Part shown: positions 20,068-26,886 of the stretch, piece by piece | How the letters are laid out: the number at the start of each line of letters is the position of its first letter | How positions within the stretch are numbered: position 1 is the stretch's first letter | NCBI RefSeq assembly: GCF_025499425.1 | Contig: NZ_JAIMCB010000006.1 | Coordinates: 62,001 to 126,000, forward strand | Source: Acidiferrimicrobium sp. IK | GTDB lineage: Bacteria; Actinomycetota; Acidimicrobiia; Acidimicrobiales; Palsa-688 | Direction: 5' to 3' | Length of the DNA stretch: 64,000 bases | Notes under the pieces: generated by a model | What the model saw: the letters and a program-made list of their open reading frames with translations, nothing else | Told to the model about the DNA's origin: nothing | The model's database searches: none | Program-made: the position numbers and the translations under genes

Positions 20068-20835
20068 TCAGCGCCGGGAGATGAGCTGGGTCATGTCCTC
20101 GGCGGCCCGCTCGAGGAGCCGGCCGACGCTGCCGGGGATCACCTTGATGCCGATGGCGACGAACAGGATCGACAGCAGCGCCTGGACCGGCATCCCGAGG
20201 ACCCACACGTTGACCTGCGGGGCGGCGCGCGACACCAGGGCCAGGCCGATCTGGGCGGTGTATAGCACGACGATGATCGGCGCCGCGATCTCGAGCGCGG
20301 CGGTGAAGAACGTCGCCAGGTCCGACGTCAATATGCCGGCGAGCTGCCCGCTCGAGGAGAGGGTCAGGCCCGGCGCGTGGAACGACGCCACGAACCCCCG
20401 AACGAGGAGCATCTCCCCGTTGGTGATGAACAGCAGCACCATCGCCACCTGCTCGTAGAACTGCCCGAAGATCGGCGTCTGGTTCTCCGACAGCGGGTCG
20501 ATCGCGGTCGGCAGGTTGAGGCCGCCGAAGAGATCGACGAGGGACCCGGCCGCGGTGACCGCAGCGAGCAGCACCTTGACCGACAGGCCGAGCGCCACCC
20601 CGGTCGCCACCTGGGTGGCGATCGCGCCGACCAGCCCGGCGGTCGAGGTCGGCAGGGCGGAGGACGCCAGGCGGGGCGCGGCGAGCAGGGCCAGGCCGCC
20701 GGCCACCCCGACCGACGCCATCGGCGGGATCACCGCGCGGTTGGCGAAGGGCGGCACCACGACCAGCCACGCCCCGGCCCGGACGAACGCGAGCAGGAAC
20801 GCCAGCAGCCAGAACGGATCGACGTTCAGGCTCAT
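20068..20835 (-). CDS. fliR: Flagellar export gate protein FliR
   Basis: This 255-residue integral membrane protein of the export gate has 6-7 hydrophobic helices and the family pattern LLAFVRAGAWLVVVPPF near the start. It forms the FliPQR core pore in the basal body. It lies 25 nt after fliQ in the same operon. Confidence 0.95.
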   Translation of the reverse strand: MSLNVDPFWLLAFLLAFVRAGAWLVVVPPFANRAVIPPMASVGVAGGLALLAAPRLASSALPTSTAGLVGAIATQVATGVALGLSVKVLLAAVTAAGSLVDLFGGLNLPTAIDPLSENQTPIFGQFYEQVAMVLLFITNGEMLLVRGFVASFHAPGLTLSSSGQLAGILTSDLATFFTAALEIAAPIIVVLYTAQIGLALVSRAAPQVNVWVLGMPVQALLSILFVAIGIKVIPGSVGRLLERAAEDMTQLISRR

Positions 20836-20860
20836 CGCGGCACGCTCACTTGGTCAGCGG

Positions 20861-21133
20861 TCAGGAACCGAGCAGGACGTTGATCTGCCCGAAGAGCTGG
20901 TCGACGTAGCCGGTGAAGGTGGTGAGCATCAGATGACCGCCGAGCATGATGACCCCGGCGCACGCGGCCAGCTTGGGCACGAAGGTGAGGGTGACCTCTT
21001 GGATCTGGGTCACCGACTGGAACAGCGACACCAGCAGCCCGATCCCGAGGCTGAGCAGAAGGAACGGCGACGCCAGCTTGGCCGCCATCATCATGGCGCC
21101 CGACGCCAGCTGCAGGACTTGACCTTCGTTCAT
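20861..21133 (-). CDS. fliQ: Flagellar export gate protein FliQ
   Basis: This 90-residue protein has two membrane helices (residues about 15-38 and 53-78) and the conserved SLFQSVTQIQEVTLTFVPK segment. It is part of the FliPQR export gate. The ATG overlaps the fliP stop as ATGA. Confidence 0.95.
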   Translation of the reverse strand: MNEGQVLQLASGAMMMAAKLASPFLLLSLGIGLLVSLFQSVTQIQEVTLTFVPKLAACAGVIMLGGHLMLTTFTGYVDQLFGQINVLLGS

Positions 21134-21819
21134 TTGAAGCTCACCACCAACGAGTGCGTAACCAGCACCCAGCCATTGACCATCACGAACAGGAGGAGTT
21201 TGAACGGGAGTGAAACGAGGGTTGGTGGCAGCATGGCCATCCCCAACGACATGAGCACCGACGCCACCACCAAATCGATGATCAAGAACGGTATGAACAC
21301 CACGAAGCCGATGATGAAGCCGCTCTTCAGCTGCGAGAGCATGAACGCGGGGATGATCGCCTGCAGCGACGCGTCCTTCGGCGTCGCCGCGGAGTCGCCG
21401 ATCGCAGCGGTGGTCATCGACAGCTCACTGGTGCCGGTCTGCTTCAACATCCACGACTTCAACGGCACCTCCGCCGAGTGGTAGGCCTGGGTCAAGCTGG
21501 CTTGCCCGTGGAGGTACGGCTGCAGGGCGTCTTTGTTCATCTGGTTGAGCGTCGGGGTCATGATGAACAGGCTGAGGATCAGCGCCAGCCCGGCCAGGAC
21601 CTGGTTGGGGGGCGTCGACTGCAGGCCCAGGGCCTGGCGGGTGAGGCTGAGCACGATGATGATCCGGGTGAAGCCGGTCAGCAGGATGAGCAGCGACGGC
21701 GCGACGGCTAGCAGCGTCAGCGCCAGGATGATGATGATGCTGTCGGACGGCTTGCCGAGGCTGTTGCCCAGGTTGATGTTGATCGACGAGCCGGCTGCGG
21801 GGGCGACGGCGAGGATCAT
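21130..21819 (-). CDS. fliP: Flagellar export gate protein FliP
   Basis: This 229-residue protein has an N-terminal hydrophobic or signal-like segment, then LTRQALGLQSTPPNQVLAGL and FMLSQLKSGFIIGFVVFIPFLIIDLVVASVLMSLGM, which are FliP signatures. ATG 21819 forms an ATGA overlap with the fliO stop; a longer frame from upstream would overlap fliO and is not favoured. Confidence 0.95.
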   Translation of the reverse strand: MILAVAPAAGSSININLGNSLGKPSDSIIIILALTLLAVAPSLLILLTGFTRIIIVLSLTRQALGLQSTPPNQVLAGLALILSLFIMTPTLNQMNKDALQPYLHGQASLTQAYHSAEVPLKSWMLKQTGTSELSMTTAAIGDSAATPKDASLQAIIPAFMLSQLKSGFIIGFVVFIPFLIIDLVVASVLMSLGMAMLPPTLVSLPFKLLLFVMVNGWVLVTHSLVVSFK

Positions 21820-22238
21820 CGGCGCACGCTTCGTTCCTGGAGCTGACGGATCCACGATCCCCAGTTGGCCTGCGGTCGGGCCGCTCCCGAGGCGGGCGGG
21901 TCGTAGGAGCCGTCCTGGGTGTCGGTGAGCGTCTCGGGATCCAGCGTGTCGATGCGGGTCACCTGGTGCTGGGTGACGCCGAGGAGGTACACCGCGGTAC
22001 CGGCCCGCACGATGAGCAGCGACACGCCCTTGCCCATGCTCTGACGGGCGAGCACCGACATCGGCGTCTGGCGGCGGTTAGCGCCAAGCGACAGCCGGCC
22101 CCGGCCGGCGAGGACCTTCGACGCCACGAAGATGATGGCCAGGATCACCGCCAGACCGATCAGCAGCTGGGCGAAGAGGGACCACGCAGAAACGGTGTGG
22201 GCCGTCGGCGCAGCGGGCGCCGCGAGGAGGAAGGCCAC
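21816..22238 (-). CDS. fliO: Flagellar biosynthesis protein FliO
   Basis: This 140-residue protein has one membrane helix (residues about 19-42, LFAQLLIGLAVILAIIFVASKVL). A small cytoplasmic domain follows, with MSVLARQSMGKGVSLLIVRAGTAVYLLGVT, the FliO pattern. It assists FliP assembly. The GTG start is 2 nt after the fliN stop. Confidence 0.88.
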   Translation of the reverse strand: MAFLLAAPAAPTAHTVSAWSLFAQLLIGLAVILAIIFVASKVLAGRGRLSLGANRRQTPMSVLARQSMGKGVSLLIVRAGTAVYLLGVTQHQVTRIDTLDPETLTDTQDGSYDPPASGAARPQANWGSWIRQLQERSVRR

Positions 22239-22240
22239 GG

Positions 22241-22594
22241 CTAGCCCTCGCGGTCAGGACGGCCGACCTCGGTGATGCGCACGCCGAGCTCGTCGTCGAC
22301 GACCACCACCTCGCCTCGGGCCAGCAGGGTGCCGTTGACCAGGATGTCGACGGGGCTGTTGGTTGCCCGGTCCAGCTCGACGACCGAGCCGGGCCGCAGC
22401 GCGAGCAGGTCGCGAAGCAGCATCCGGGTCCGGCCCAGCTCGACGGTCACGGCCATCTCCACGTTGTGGAGCAGGTCGAAGGAGGGCAGCGGCCCCGACA
22501 GGGGGGTGTCGGGCGCCGGGGGGGCGGCCGGGGCGGGGGACCCGGCCGGGGAGGGCCCCAGGTCGGGGCCGGCTGCGGGGGTGTCGGTGGTCAT
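22241..22594 (-). CDS. fliN: Flagellar motor switch protein FliN
   Basis: This 117-residue protein has a 40-residue Pro/Ala-rich lead and one C-terminal SpoA domain (VEMAVTVELGRTRMLLRDLL; VVELDRATNSPVDILVNG; RGEVVVVDDELGVRITEV). It forms the lower C-ring with FliM. The start ATG shares its A with the fliM TGA. Longer upstream reading in this frame is an antisense shadow of fliM. Confidence 0.94.
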   Translation of the reverse strand: MTTDTPAAGPDLGPSPAGSPAPAAPPAPDTPLSGPLPSFDLLHNVEMAVTVELGRTRMLLRDLLALRPGSVVELDRATNSPVDILVNGTLLARGEVVVVDDELGVRITEVGRPDREG

Positions 22595-23493
22595 CAGTTC
22601 TCCTGGGAAGGGTCGACGACGGTGCAGGCCAGGCGCCGGCCCCGGGTGGTGGGAATCACGTCGCAGTGGCGGGCGCCGTCGACGGTCAAACGCAGCGGGG
22701 CGCCCTCGCCGCAATGGAGCGGGATGACGTCGCCGGGTGCGAGGCTGAGTAGCTCGTCGGTCGACAAGCTGATGTCGGGGAAACGCACGGTCACGCTGAC
22801 CGGTACGTCGAGCAGGCGGTCGTGGAGGCCGGCGTTGCCGTCCTGTTCGAGGTCGCCCTGACCGCCGTCGTCGCGCTGCACGGCGTCGAGGAGGGCGACC
22901 ACCAGGCTGCTCGGAAGCCACAGCGCGGCCTCCAGCACGACCACGTCGCCGGGGGCGACGGTCAGGGGCAACAGCAGCCAGGTGTCGGACGGGTTGGGCA
23001 CCTGCAGGAACGTGGTGGTCCCGACCGAGGTGAGAGCGGACAGCTGCACCGGGACGGTGGTTTCGAACACCCGGGTCAAGTTGACCAGCGCCGCTTGGGC
23101 CAGCTCGTCGACCAGCCCTTGCTCGATGTCGGTCAGCGCCCGCTCCGGGGCGGCGCCCCGACCGTCGCCGCCGAGGCGGAGCTCCACGAAGGCCATGGCG
23201 ACAGGCAGCGGCAGGTTGAGGATGACCCGATGGGCCATCGGGCTGAGCACTCCGCTGGCCAAGAAGGTGGTCTCGGGCAGCTCAGAGGCGAAGGTCTCCC
23301 AGCTGTCCTGGCGGATCTCGCCGATCTCCACCCGCACCGCCATGTGCAAGGCGCTGGTCAAGGCGCTGGCGACTTGGTGGGACACCGCCTCGAACACCGG
23401 GGTGAGATGCCGGAGCCGGGACCGCTCGACTGTCTCCTGGCGCTTGAAGTTGTAGGGGCGCACCACAGGGGCGGCATTGGTCACGCGTGTCAC
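22594..23493 (-). CDS. fliM: Flagellar motor switch protein FliM lacking the N-terminal CheY-binding peptide
   Basis: This 299-residue protein has the FliM middle domain (YNFKRQETVERSRLRHLTPVFE onward) and a C-terminal SpoA domain (LSLAPGDVIPLHCGEGAPLRLTVDG region). The usual N-terminal EIDALL peptide that binds CheY-P is absent: the protein starts about ten residues before the YNF block, and an in-frame TGA lies three codons upstream of the GTG. It heads the fliM-N-O-P-Q-R-flhB operon behind a FliA-like promoter. Confidence 0.92.
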   Translation of the reverse strand: MTRVTNAAPVVRPYNFKRQETVERSRLRHLTPVFEAVSHQVASALTSALHMAVRVEIGEIRQDSWETFASELPETTFLASGVLSPMAHRVILNLPLPVAMAFVELRLGGDGRGAAPERALTDIEQGLVDELAQAALVNLTRVFETTVPVQLSALTSVGTTTFLQVPNPSDTWLLLPLTVAPGDVVVLEAALWLPSSLVVALLDAVQRDDGGQGDLEQDGNAGLHDRLLDVPVSVTVRFPDISLSTDELLSLAPGDVIPLHCGEGAPLRLTVDGARHCDVIPTTRGRRLACTVVDPSQEN

Positions 23494-23514
23494 CTGGTCT
23501 CACGTCGCTTCGAG

Positions 23515-23529
23515 GGCCGATCCTTGGCC
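23515..23529 (-). promoter_or_regulatory. Possible CsrA hairpin 2 in the fliM leader
   Basis: On the minus strand GGCC-AAGGATC-GGCC forms a 4-bp stem with AAGGA in the loop. It is short and therefore weak alone; it matters as part of the pattern in the flagellar leaders. Confidence 0.35.
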
Positions 23530-23542
23530 TTCTTGTGAAGTA

Positions 23543-23555
23543 CGCCGTCCTGGCG
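23543..23555 (-). promoter_or_regulatory. Possible CsrA hairpin 1 in the fliM leader
   Basis: On the minus strand CGCC-AGGAC-GGCG forms a 4-bp GC stem with AGGA in a 5-nt loop, about 45 nt before the fliM start. Confidence 0.4.
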
Positions 23556-23570
23556 ACCTGCTTGCCGACT

Positions 23571-23598
23571 AGATCGGCCTGCTGCCGGTCGACTTGAG
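23571..23598 (-). promoter_or_regulatory. FliA-like promoter of the fliM-flhB operon
   Basis: On the minus strand CTCAA (23598-23594), 15 nt, GCCGATCT (23578-23571). The leader to the GTG at 23493 is about 70-77 nt. Confidence 0.7.
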
Positions 23599-23632
23599 CT
23601 TCTGGCGGTTCCGGTTAGACCCGAAACGCCCG

Positions 23633-25804
23633 TCAGCCGGCCGCGGCGGGAGCGCCGGCGGGCGTAGCGGCTGGTAGAAGCCCCGCCAGCGCCGGGCAGA
23701 TCGCCGTCACCTCGGCGCGCATCTGGTCCAGCTCGGCGGGGCCGGCTACCGCGATCGCGGCTTTCAGACCGTCAACGGCCCGCTCGTCGGAGAACATCTG
23801 GACCGCCACCGCCGCGGCCCGGGCCCGCTCGACTGGTGACGCATTCGAGGCGGCGATGGCCACCAGTGGGCAGCTCGGCGCCAGGCCCGCCGCCCGCAGG
23901 CGGGCCGACCACACCATCACCCGTTCGAGGGGGAGGCGGGGCGCCAGGCTGGCCGCGGTCGCCAGCGCCATCCTGGTCAGGCGCCCGTCGGCGAGCGCGG
24001 CCTCGACCAGCTCGTCGGCGGCTTGCGCGTCGAGCTGGAGCATCTGGGCCATGAACCACGGACCCTTGGCTTCGGGGATCGCCCGCACCAGCTCGGAGAG
24101 GGGGCGCCCAGCCGCGGTGAGGAAGCCGGCGACCTCCCCGATGTGGGCGTCCATCGTGTCGTTGCCGGCCAGCGAGGCGAGGATCTCGTCCGCGGCATCG
24201 CCGGGCCGGCCGAGGCCGGCGAGGGCCTGGGCCCGCAGCGCCGAGAACTGCTCGGCGGTATGCGTGAACCCGTCCTCGTCCCGGCCGCCGGGGCCGACCC
24301 GGTCGAGGCAGGCCAGCGCGACGTCGAACTCCTCTAGCTGCAGGCGCGCCGACGCTTCGATCCCGTCGGCGGCTGCCTCCGCGCCGCCCAAGGCGCGCAG
24401 GCGGTCCACCCACTCGAGGACCTCGTGGGGACGGCCCAGCTCGAGCAGGCTGCTGGCGCCGGTCCTGAGCGCCACCCGGCGCTGGATCGGATTGGCGGAG
24501 CGCTCGGCGACCTGCGCGCACCTGGCGATCGCCTCCTCGTGGCGGCCGGCGGTGGCCAACGAGCGGGCCAGGTTGAGCAGCGGCAGGGGATCGGCGTCCG
24601 CGGCGGCCTCGGCCGCCGCGATCCGCAGGTTGCGGGCCGTCTTGTCCCGAGCCACCCAGGTCGCGTCCAGGTAGCCGGTGTGGCGGATGTGGGCGATCTC
24701 CAGCGCCGCCAGGCCGAGCGGTGTGCCGTCGACGCGCATCACCTGCTCGTGGAGCCGGCCCACCCAGTGGGCCCCGTCGCGCCGGAACAGGCGGGTGGCG
24801 TTGTGGATCGTCGCGGCGCCTACCCCCATGCCGACCAGGTTGTGGATGGGAATCGACCAGGCGTTGAACTCTGGCTTGGTCCTGACGAGCAGGTCGCGCA
24901 GCTCGGCGGCGCTGGTGCACTCGAGGGTCTCGTCCGCGTCGAGCCACACCACCCACTGCCCGCGGCATTCCGCCAGCGCGGCGTTGCGGGCCCGGGCGAA
25001 GTCGTCGTCCCAGTAGCCCTGGACAACCCGAGCGCCCATCCGCCGCGCCACCTCGACGGTGCGGTCCGTCGAGCCGGTGTCGTAGACCACAGCCTCGTCG
25101 GCTACCCCCGACATCAGCGACCGCAAGCAGTCGGGGAGGGCGTCCTCCTCGTCTTTGACGATCAGGCACGCCGATACCAGCAGCCGGCCGGCTGCCGGGA
25201 CCGACAAGGACACGGCCGGCGGTCCGACGTGGACGTAAGAGTCCTCGCAGACCGCCAGGGACAGGTCGAGCGCCCGCAGGCGCGCCGCGATCTGCTCGGC
25301 CGGGCGCACGTTGCCGTCGGCGCCGACCAGGATCTCTGCGCGGGCGCGGCGGGTCGCGATGCAGGCCGGCGTCAGGGTCTCGGCCGCGGTGACCTCACCC
25401 CGGCGGGTCAGGCTGCGGTCGCGGGCCAGCTGGCGCAGCGCCTTTCGGTCCGCCCCCGCCGCGCCCGGCGTCGACTGCGGCCCGGCCTCGTTGGTCCTCG
25501 GTCCCGCGGCACCGACCGACGGATCCCTCAGCGCCTCGACGAGCGGGTCGATCCATCGAGGCGTGACTGTGCACGATGGGTGGAGGACCACGACCACGCC
25601 GTGTTGGGCCGCCCGGAGCGCGGCGGGCAGGTCGGCGGTCCACTCCAGCCGAGGGACACGGACGCCCGAGGGCGGCCCGGAGGGGGATACGCCGATGCAC
25701 TGGTCGGACGGCCCGAGCGTGGGGCGCAGCGCGTCGGCGGCCTGGCGGGTCGCGGCGGCGTCGTGACCGCCGAGGATTATGACGCTTGCCGCAAGTCTGG
25801 CCAT
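23633..25804 (-). CDS. Family 2 glycosyltransferase with TPR region, beside flagellin
   Basis: This 723-residue protein starts with a region (about 1-160) that resembles a second, degenerate GT-A fold (VVVLHPSCTVTPRWIDPLVEAL). A proper GT2 domain follows at about 180-330 (VSACLIVKDEEDALPDCLRSL; DTGSTDRTVEVARRMG; WVVWLDADETLE with the DXD-type DAD). The rest is TPR-like helical repeats. It is divergent from fliC and has its own FliA-like promoter 7 nt before ATG 25804, so a flagellin glycosyltransferase is the likely role. A GTG 13 codons upstream is less likely because the promoter would lie inside the gene. Confidence 0.87.
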   Translation of the reverse strand: MARLAASVIILGGHDAAATRQAADALRPTLGPSDQCIGVSPSGPPSGVRVPRLEWTADLPAALRAAQHGVVVVLHPSCTVTPRWIDPLVEALRDPSVGAAGPRTNEAGPQSTPGAAGADRKALRQLARDRSLTRRGEVTAAETLTPACIATRRARAEILVGADGNVRPAEQIAARLRALDLSLAVCEDSYVHVGPPAVSLSVPAAGRLLVSACLIVKDEEDALPDCLRSLMSGVADEAVVYDTGSTDRTVEVARRMGARVVQGYWDDDFARARNAALAECRGQWVVWLDADETLECTSAAELRDLLVRTKPEFNAWSIPIHNLVGMGVGAATIHNATRLFRRDGAHWVGRLHEQVMRVDGTPLGLAALEIAHIRHTGYLDATWVARDKTARNLRIAAAEAAADADPLPLLNLARSLATAGRHEEAIARCAQVAERSANPIQRRVALRTGASSLLELGRPHEVLEWVDRLRALGGAEAAADGIEASARLQLEEFDVALACLDRVGPGGRDEDGFTHTAEQFSALRAQALAGLGRPGDAADEILASLAGNDTMDAHIGEVAGFLTAAGRPLSELVRAIPEAKGPWFMAQMLQLDAQAADELVEAALADGRLTRMALATAASLAPRLPLERVMVWSARLRAAGLAPSCPLVAIAASNASPVERARAAAVAVQMFSDERAVDGLKAAIAVAGPAELDQMRAEVTAICPALAGLLPAATPAGAPAAAG

Positions 25805-25811
25805 GGTGGAG

Positions 25812-25840
25812 CTATCGGCGCAGCAGCCGGCGCACGTGAG
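25812..25840 (-). promoter_or_regulatory. FliA-like promoter of the TPR glycosyltransferase gene
   Basis: On the minus strand CTCAC (25840-25836), 16 nt, GCCGATAG (25819-25812), then 7 nt and the ATG. The spacer is one base longer than at the other sites, but the 7-nt gap to the start matches flgN and the GGDEF gene. Confidence 0.5.
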
Positions 25841-25878
25841 CAAAAGCCGAAAGGTTGCGAACTTGTCGGCCCATCCTG

Positions 25879-25906
25879 CTCAGGTTCCGCGAGAGACGGC
25901 CGACAT
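25879..25906 (+). promoter_or_regulatory. FliA-like promoter of the flagellin gene
   Basis: CTCAG (25879-25883), 15 nt, GCCGACAT (25899-25906). The predicted start of transcription is about 43 nt before the ATG at 25957. Confidence 0.75.
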
Positions 25907-25920
25907 TGTCTCCGTCAACC

Positions 25921-25938
25921 GGCCCCACGGATGGGGCC
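25921..25938 (+). promoter_or_regulatory. CsrA-type hairpin in the flagellin leader
   Basis: GGCCCC-ACGGAT-GGGGCC is a perfect 6-bp GC stem that displays ACGGA in a 6-nt loop, the preferred form of a CsrA site. A second cluster (ATGGAGGAACGGATG, 25945-25959) overlaps the Shine-Dalgarno sequence and start codon and has two further A-N-GGA motifs. This two-site layout resembles the CsrA-controlled hag leader of Bacillus subtilis. Confidence 0.65.
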
Positions 25939-25956
25939 TCAACTATGGAGGAACGG

Positions 25957-26796
25957 ATGTCTTCCCTCGTCGTCAACACCAACCTCACCGCACTCAACGC
26001 GTACAACAACCTCAACAACACCAGCAACGCCGAGTCCAAGGCCATCGGGGAGCTGTCCTCGGGTCTGGCCATCCAGACCGCAGCTGACGGGCCCGCGGCG
26101 TATGTCACCGCCCAGTCCCTCGAGTCCCAGGTCAACGGCTACACCGCTGCGATGAGCAACGCCCAAAACGGCGTGTCCCTCATCCAGACGGCCAGCGGCG
26201 CGCTGAACCAGATCGCCTCGATCCTGCAGACCATGAACTCGCTGGCGCTCAGCTCGGCGTCCGGTGCCACCACCGACTCCGCCGCGGCCAACGCCAACCA
26301 GCAGGAGTTCTCGGCCCTGCAGAACCAGATCGACCAGATCGCCAGCACCACCCAGTTCGGCAAGACCACGCTGCTCAACGGCAGCTTCAGCAACCAGGTC
26401 ATCCAGGTCGGCGCCGACACCAGCAACGCCAACAACCAGCTGACCCTGAGCATCCAGGGTGTCACCACGAGCGGCCTGAGCATCGGCACCACCACGGTGT
26501 CGATCGGCAGCCAGACCGCAGCGGCGTCCGCCGTCACCGCGGTTCAGGCGGCGATCAGCACCGTGGCCAGCATCGAAGCCAACGTCGGTGCCACCCAGAA
26601 CCAGCTGTCGGCCATCGTCGCCAACCTGACGGTCGGCCAGCAGAACCTGGAGTCGGCCTACTCCAGCTTGGTGAACGTGAACTTCGCCCAGGAGACCACC
26701 CAGTTCAGCACCGACCAGATCCTGATGCAGTCGGGCGTGTCGATGTTGTCCCAGGCCAACCAGGCGCCGCAGATGATGCTCAAGCTCCTCCAGTAG
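25957..26796 (+). CDS. fliC: Flagellin
   Basis: This 279-residue filament protein has the conserved N-terminal (VVNTNLTALNAYNNLNNT; ELSSGLAIQTAADGPA) and C-terminal (FAQETTQFSTDQILMQSG; SMLSQANQAPQMMLKLLQ) coiled regions. It has only a short Ser/Thr/Asn-rich middle, so it is a minimal D0-D1 flagellin. ATG 25957 follows GGAGGA by 4 nt. The gene has its own FliA-like promoter, a CsrA-type leader hairpin and a terminator hairpin after it. Confidence 0.97.
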   Translation: MSSLVVNTNLTALNAYNNLNNTSNAESKAIGELSSGLAIQTAADGPAAYVTAQSLESQVNGYTAAMSNAQNGVSLIQTASGALNQIASILQTMNSLALSSASGATTDSAAANANQQEFSALQNQIDQIASTTQFGKTTLLNGSFSNQVIQVGADTSNANNQLTLSIQGVTTSGLSIGTTTVSIGSQTAAASAVTAVQAAISTVASIEANVGATQNQLSAIVANLTVGQQNLESAYSSLVNVNFAQETTQFSTDQILMQSGVSMLSQANQAPQMMLKLLQ

Positions 26797-26823
26797 TAGG
26801 AGCGCCATCCCACTGAGCTAGCC

Positions 26824-26859
26824 ATCGGGGCGGCGGGCGTCCAAGCCCGCCGCCCCGAT
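26824..26859 (+). terminator. Terminator hairpin between flagellin and fliD
   Basis: A perfect 15-bp stem (ATCGGGGCGGCGGGC / GCCCGCCGCCCCGAT) encloses a 6-nt loop 27 nt after the flagellin stop. There is no U-tract. It would separate the highly expressed flagellin from fliD or stabilise the fliC mRNA 3' end. Confidence 0.7.
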
Positions 26860-26886
26860 CCATCTGCGGAGAGGAACCACAACCCC

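Noticed and set aside
18954-23493. Whether any flagellar gene is broken
   Set aside because: fliM through flhB were each read end to end; all have full family length, coupled stops and starts, and no internal stop or frameshift.
25863-25870. A GCCGACAA on the minus strand upstream of the TPR glycosyltransferase
   Set aside because: It resembles a FliA -10, but the position 15 nt upstream reads GCGGA, not a TCAG/TAAA-type -35. The site nearer the ATG is preferred.
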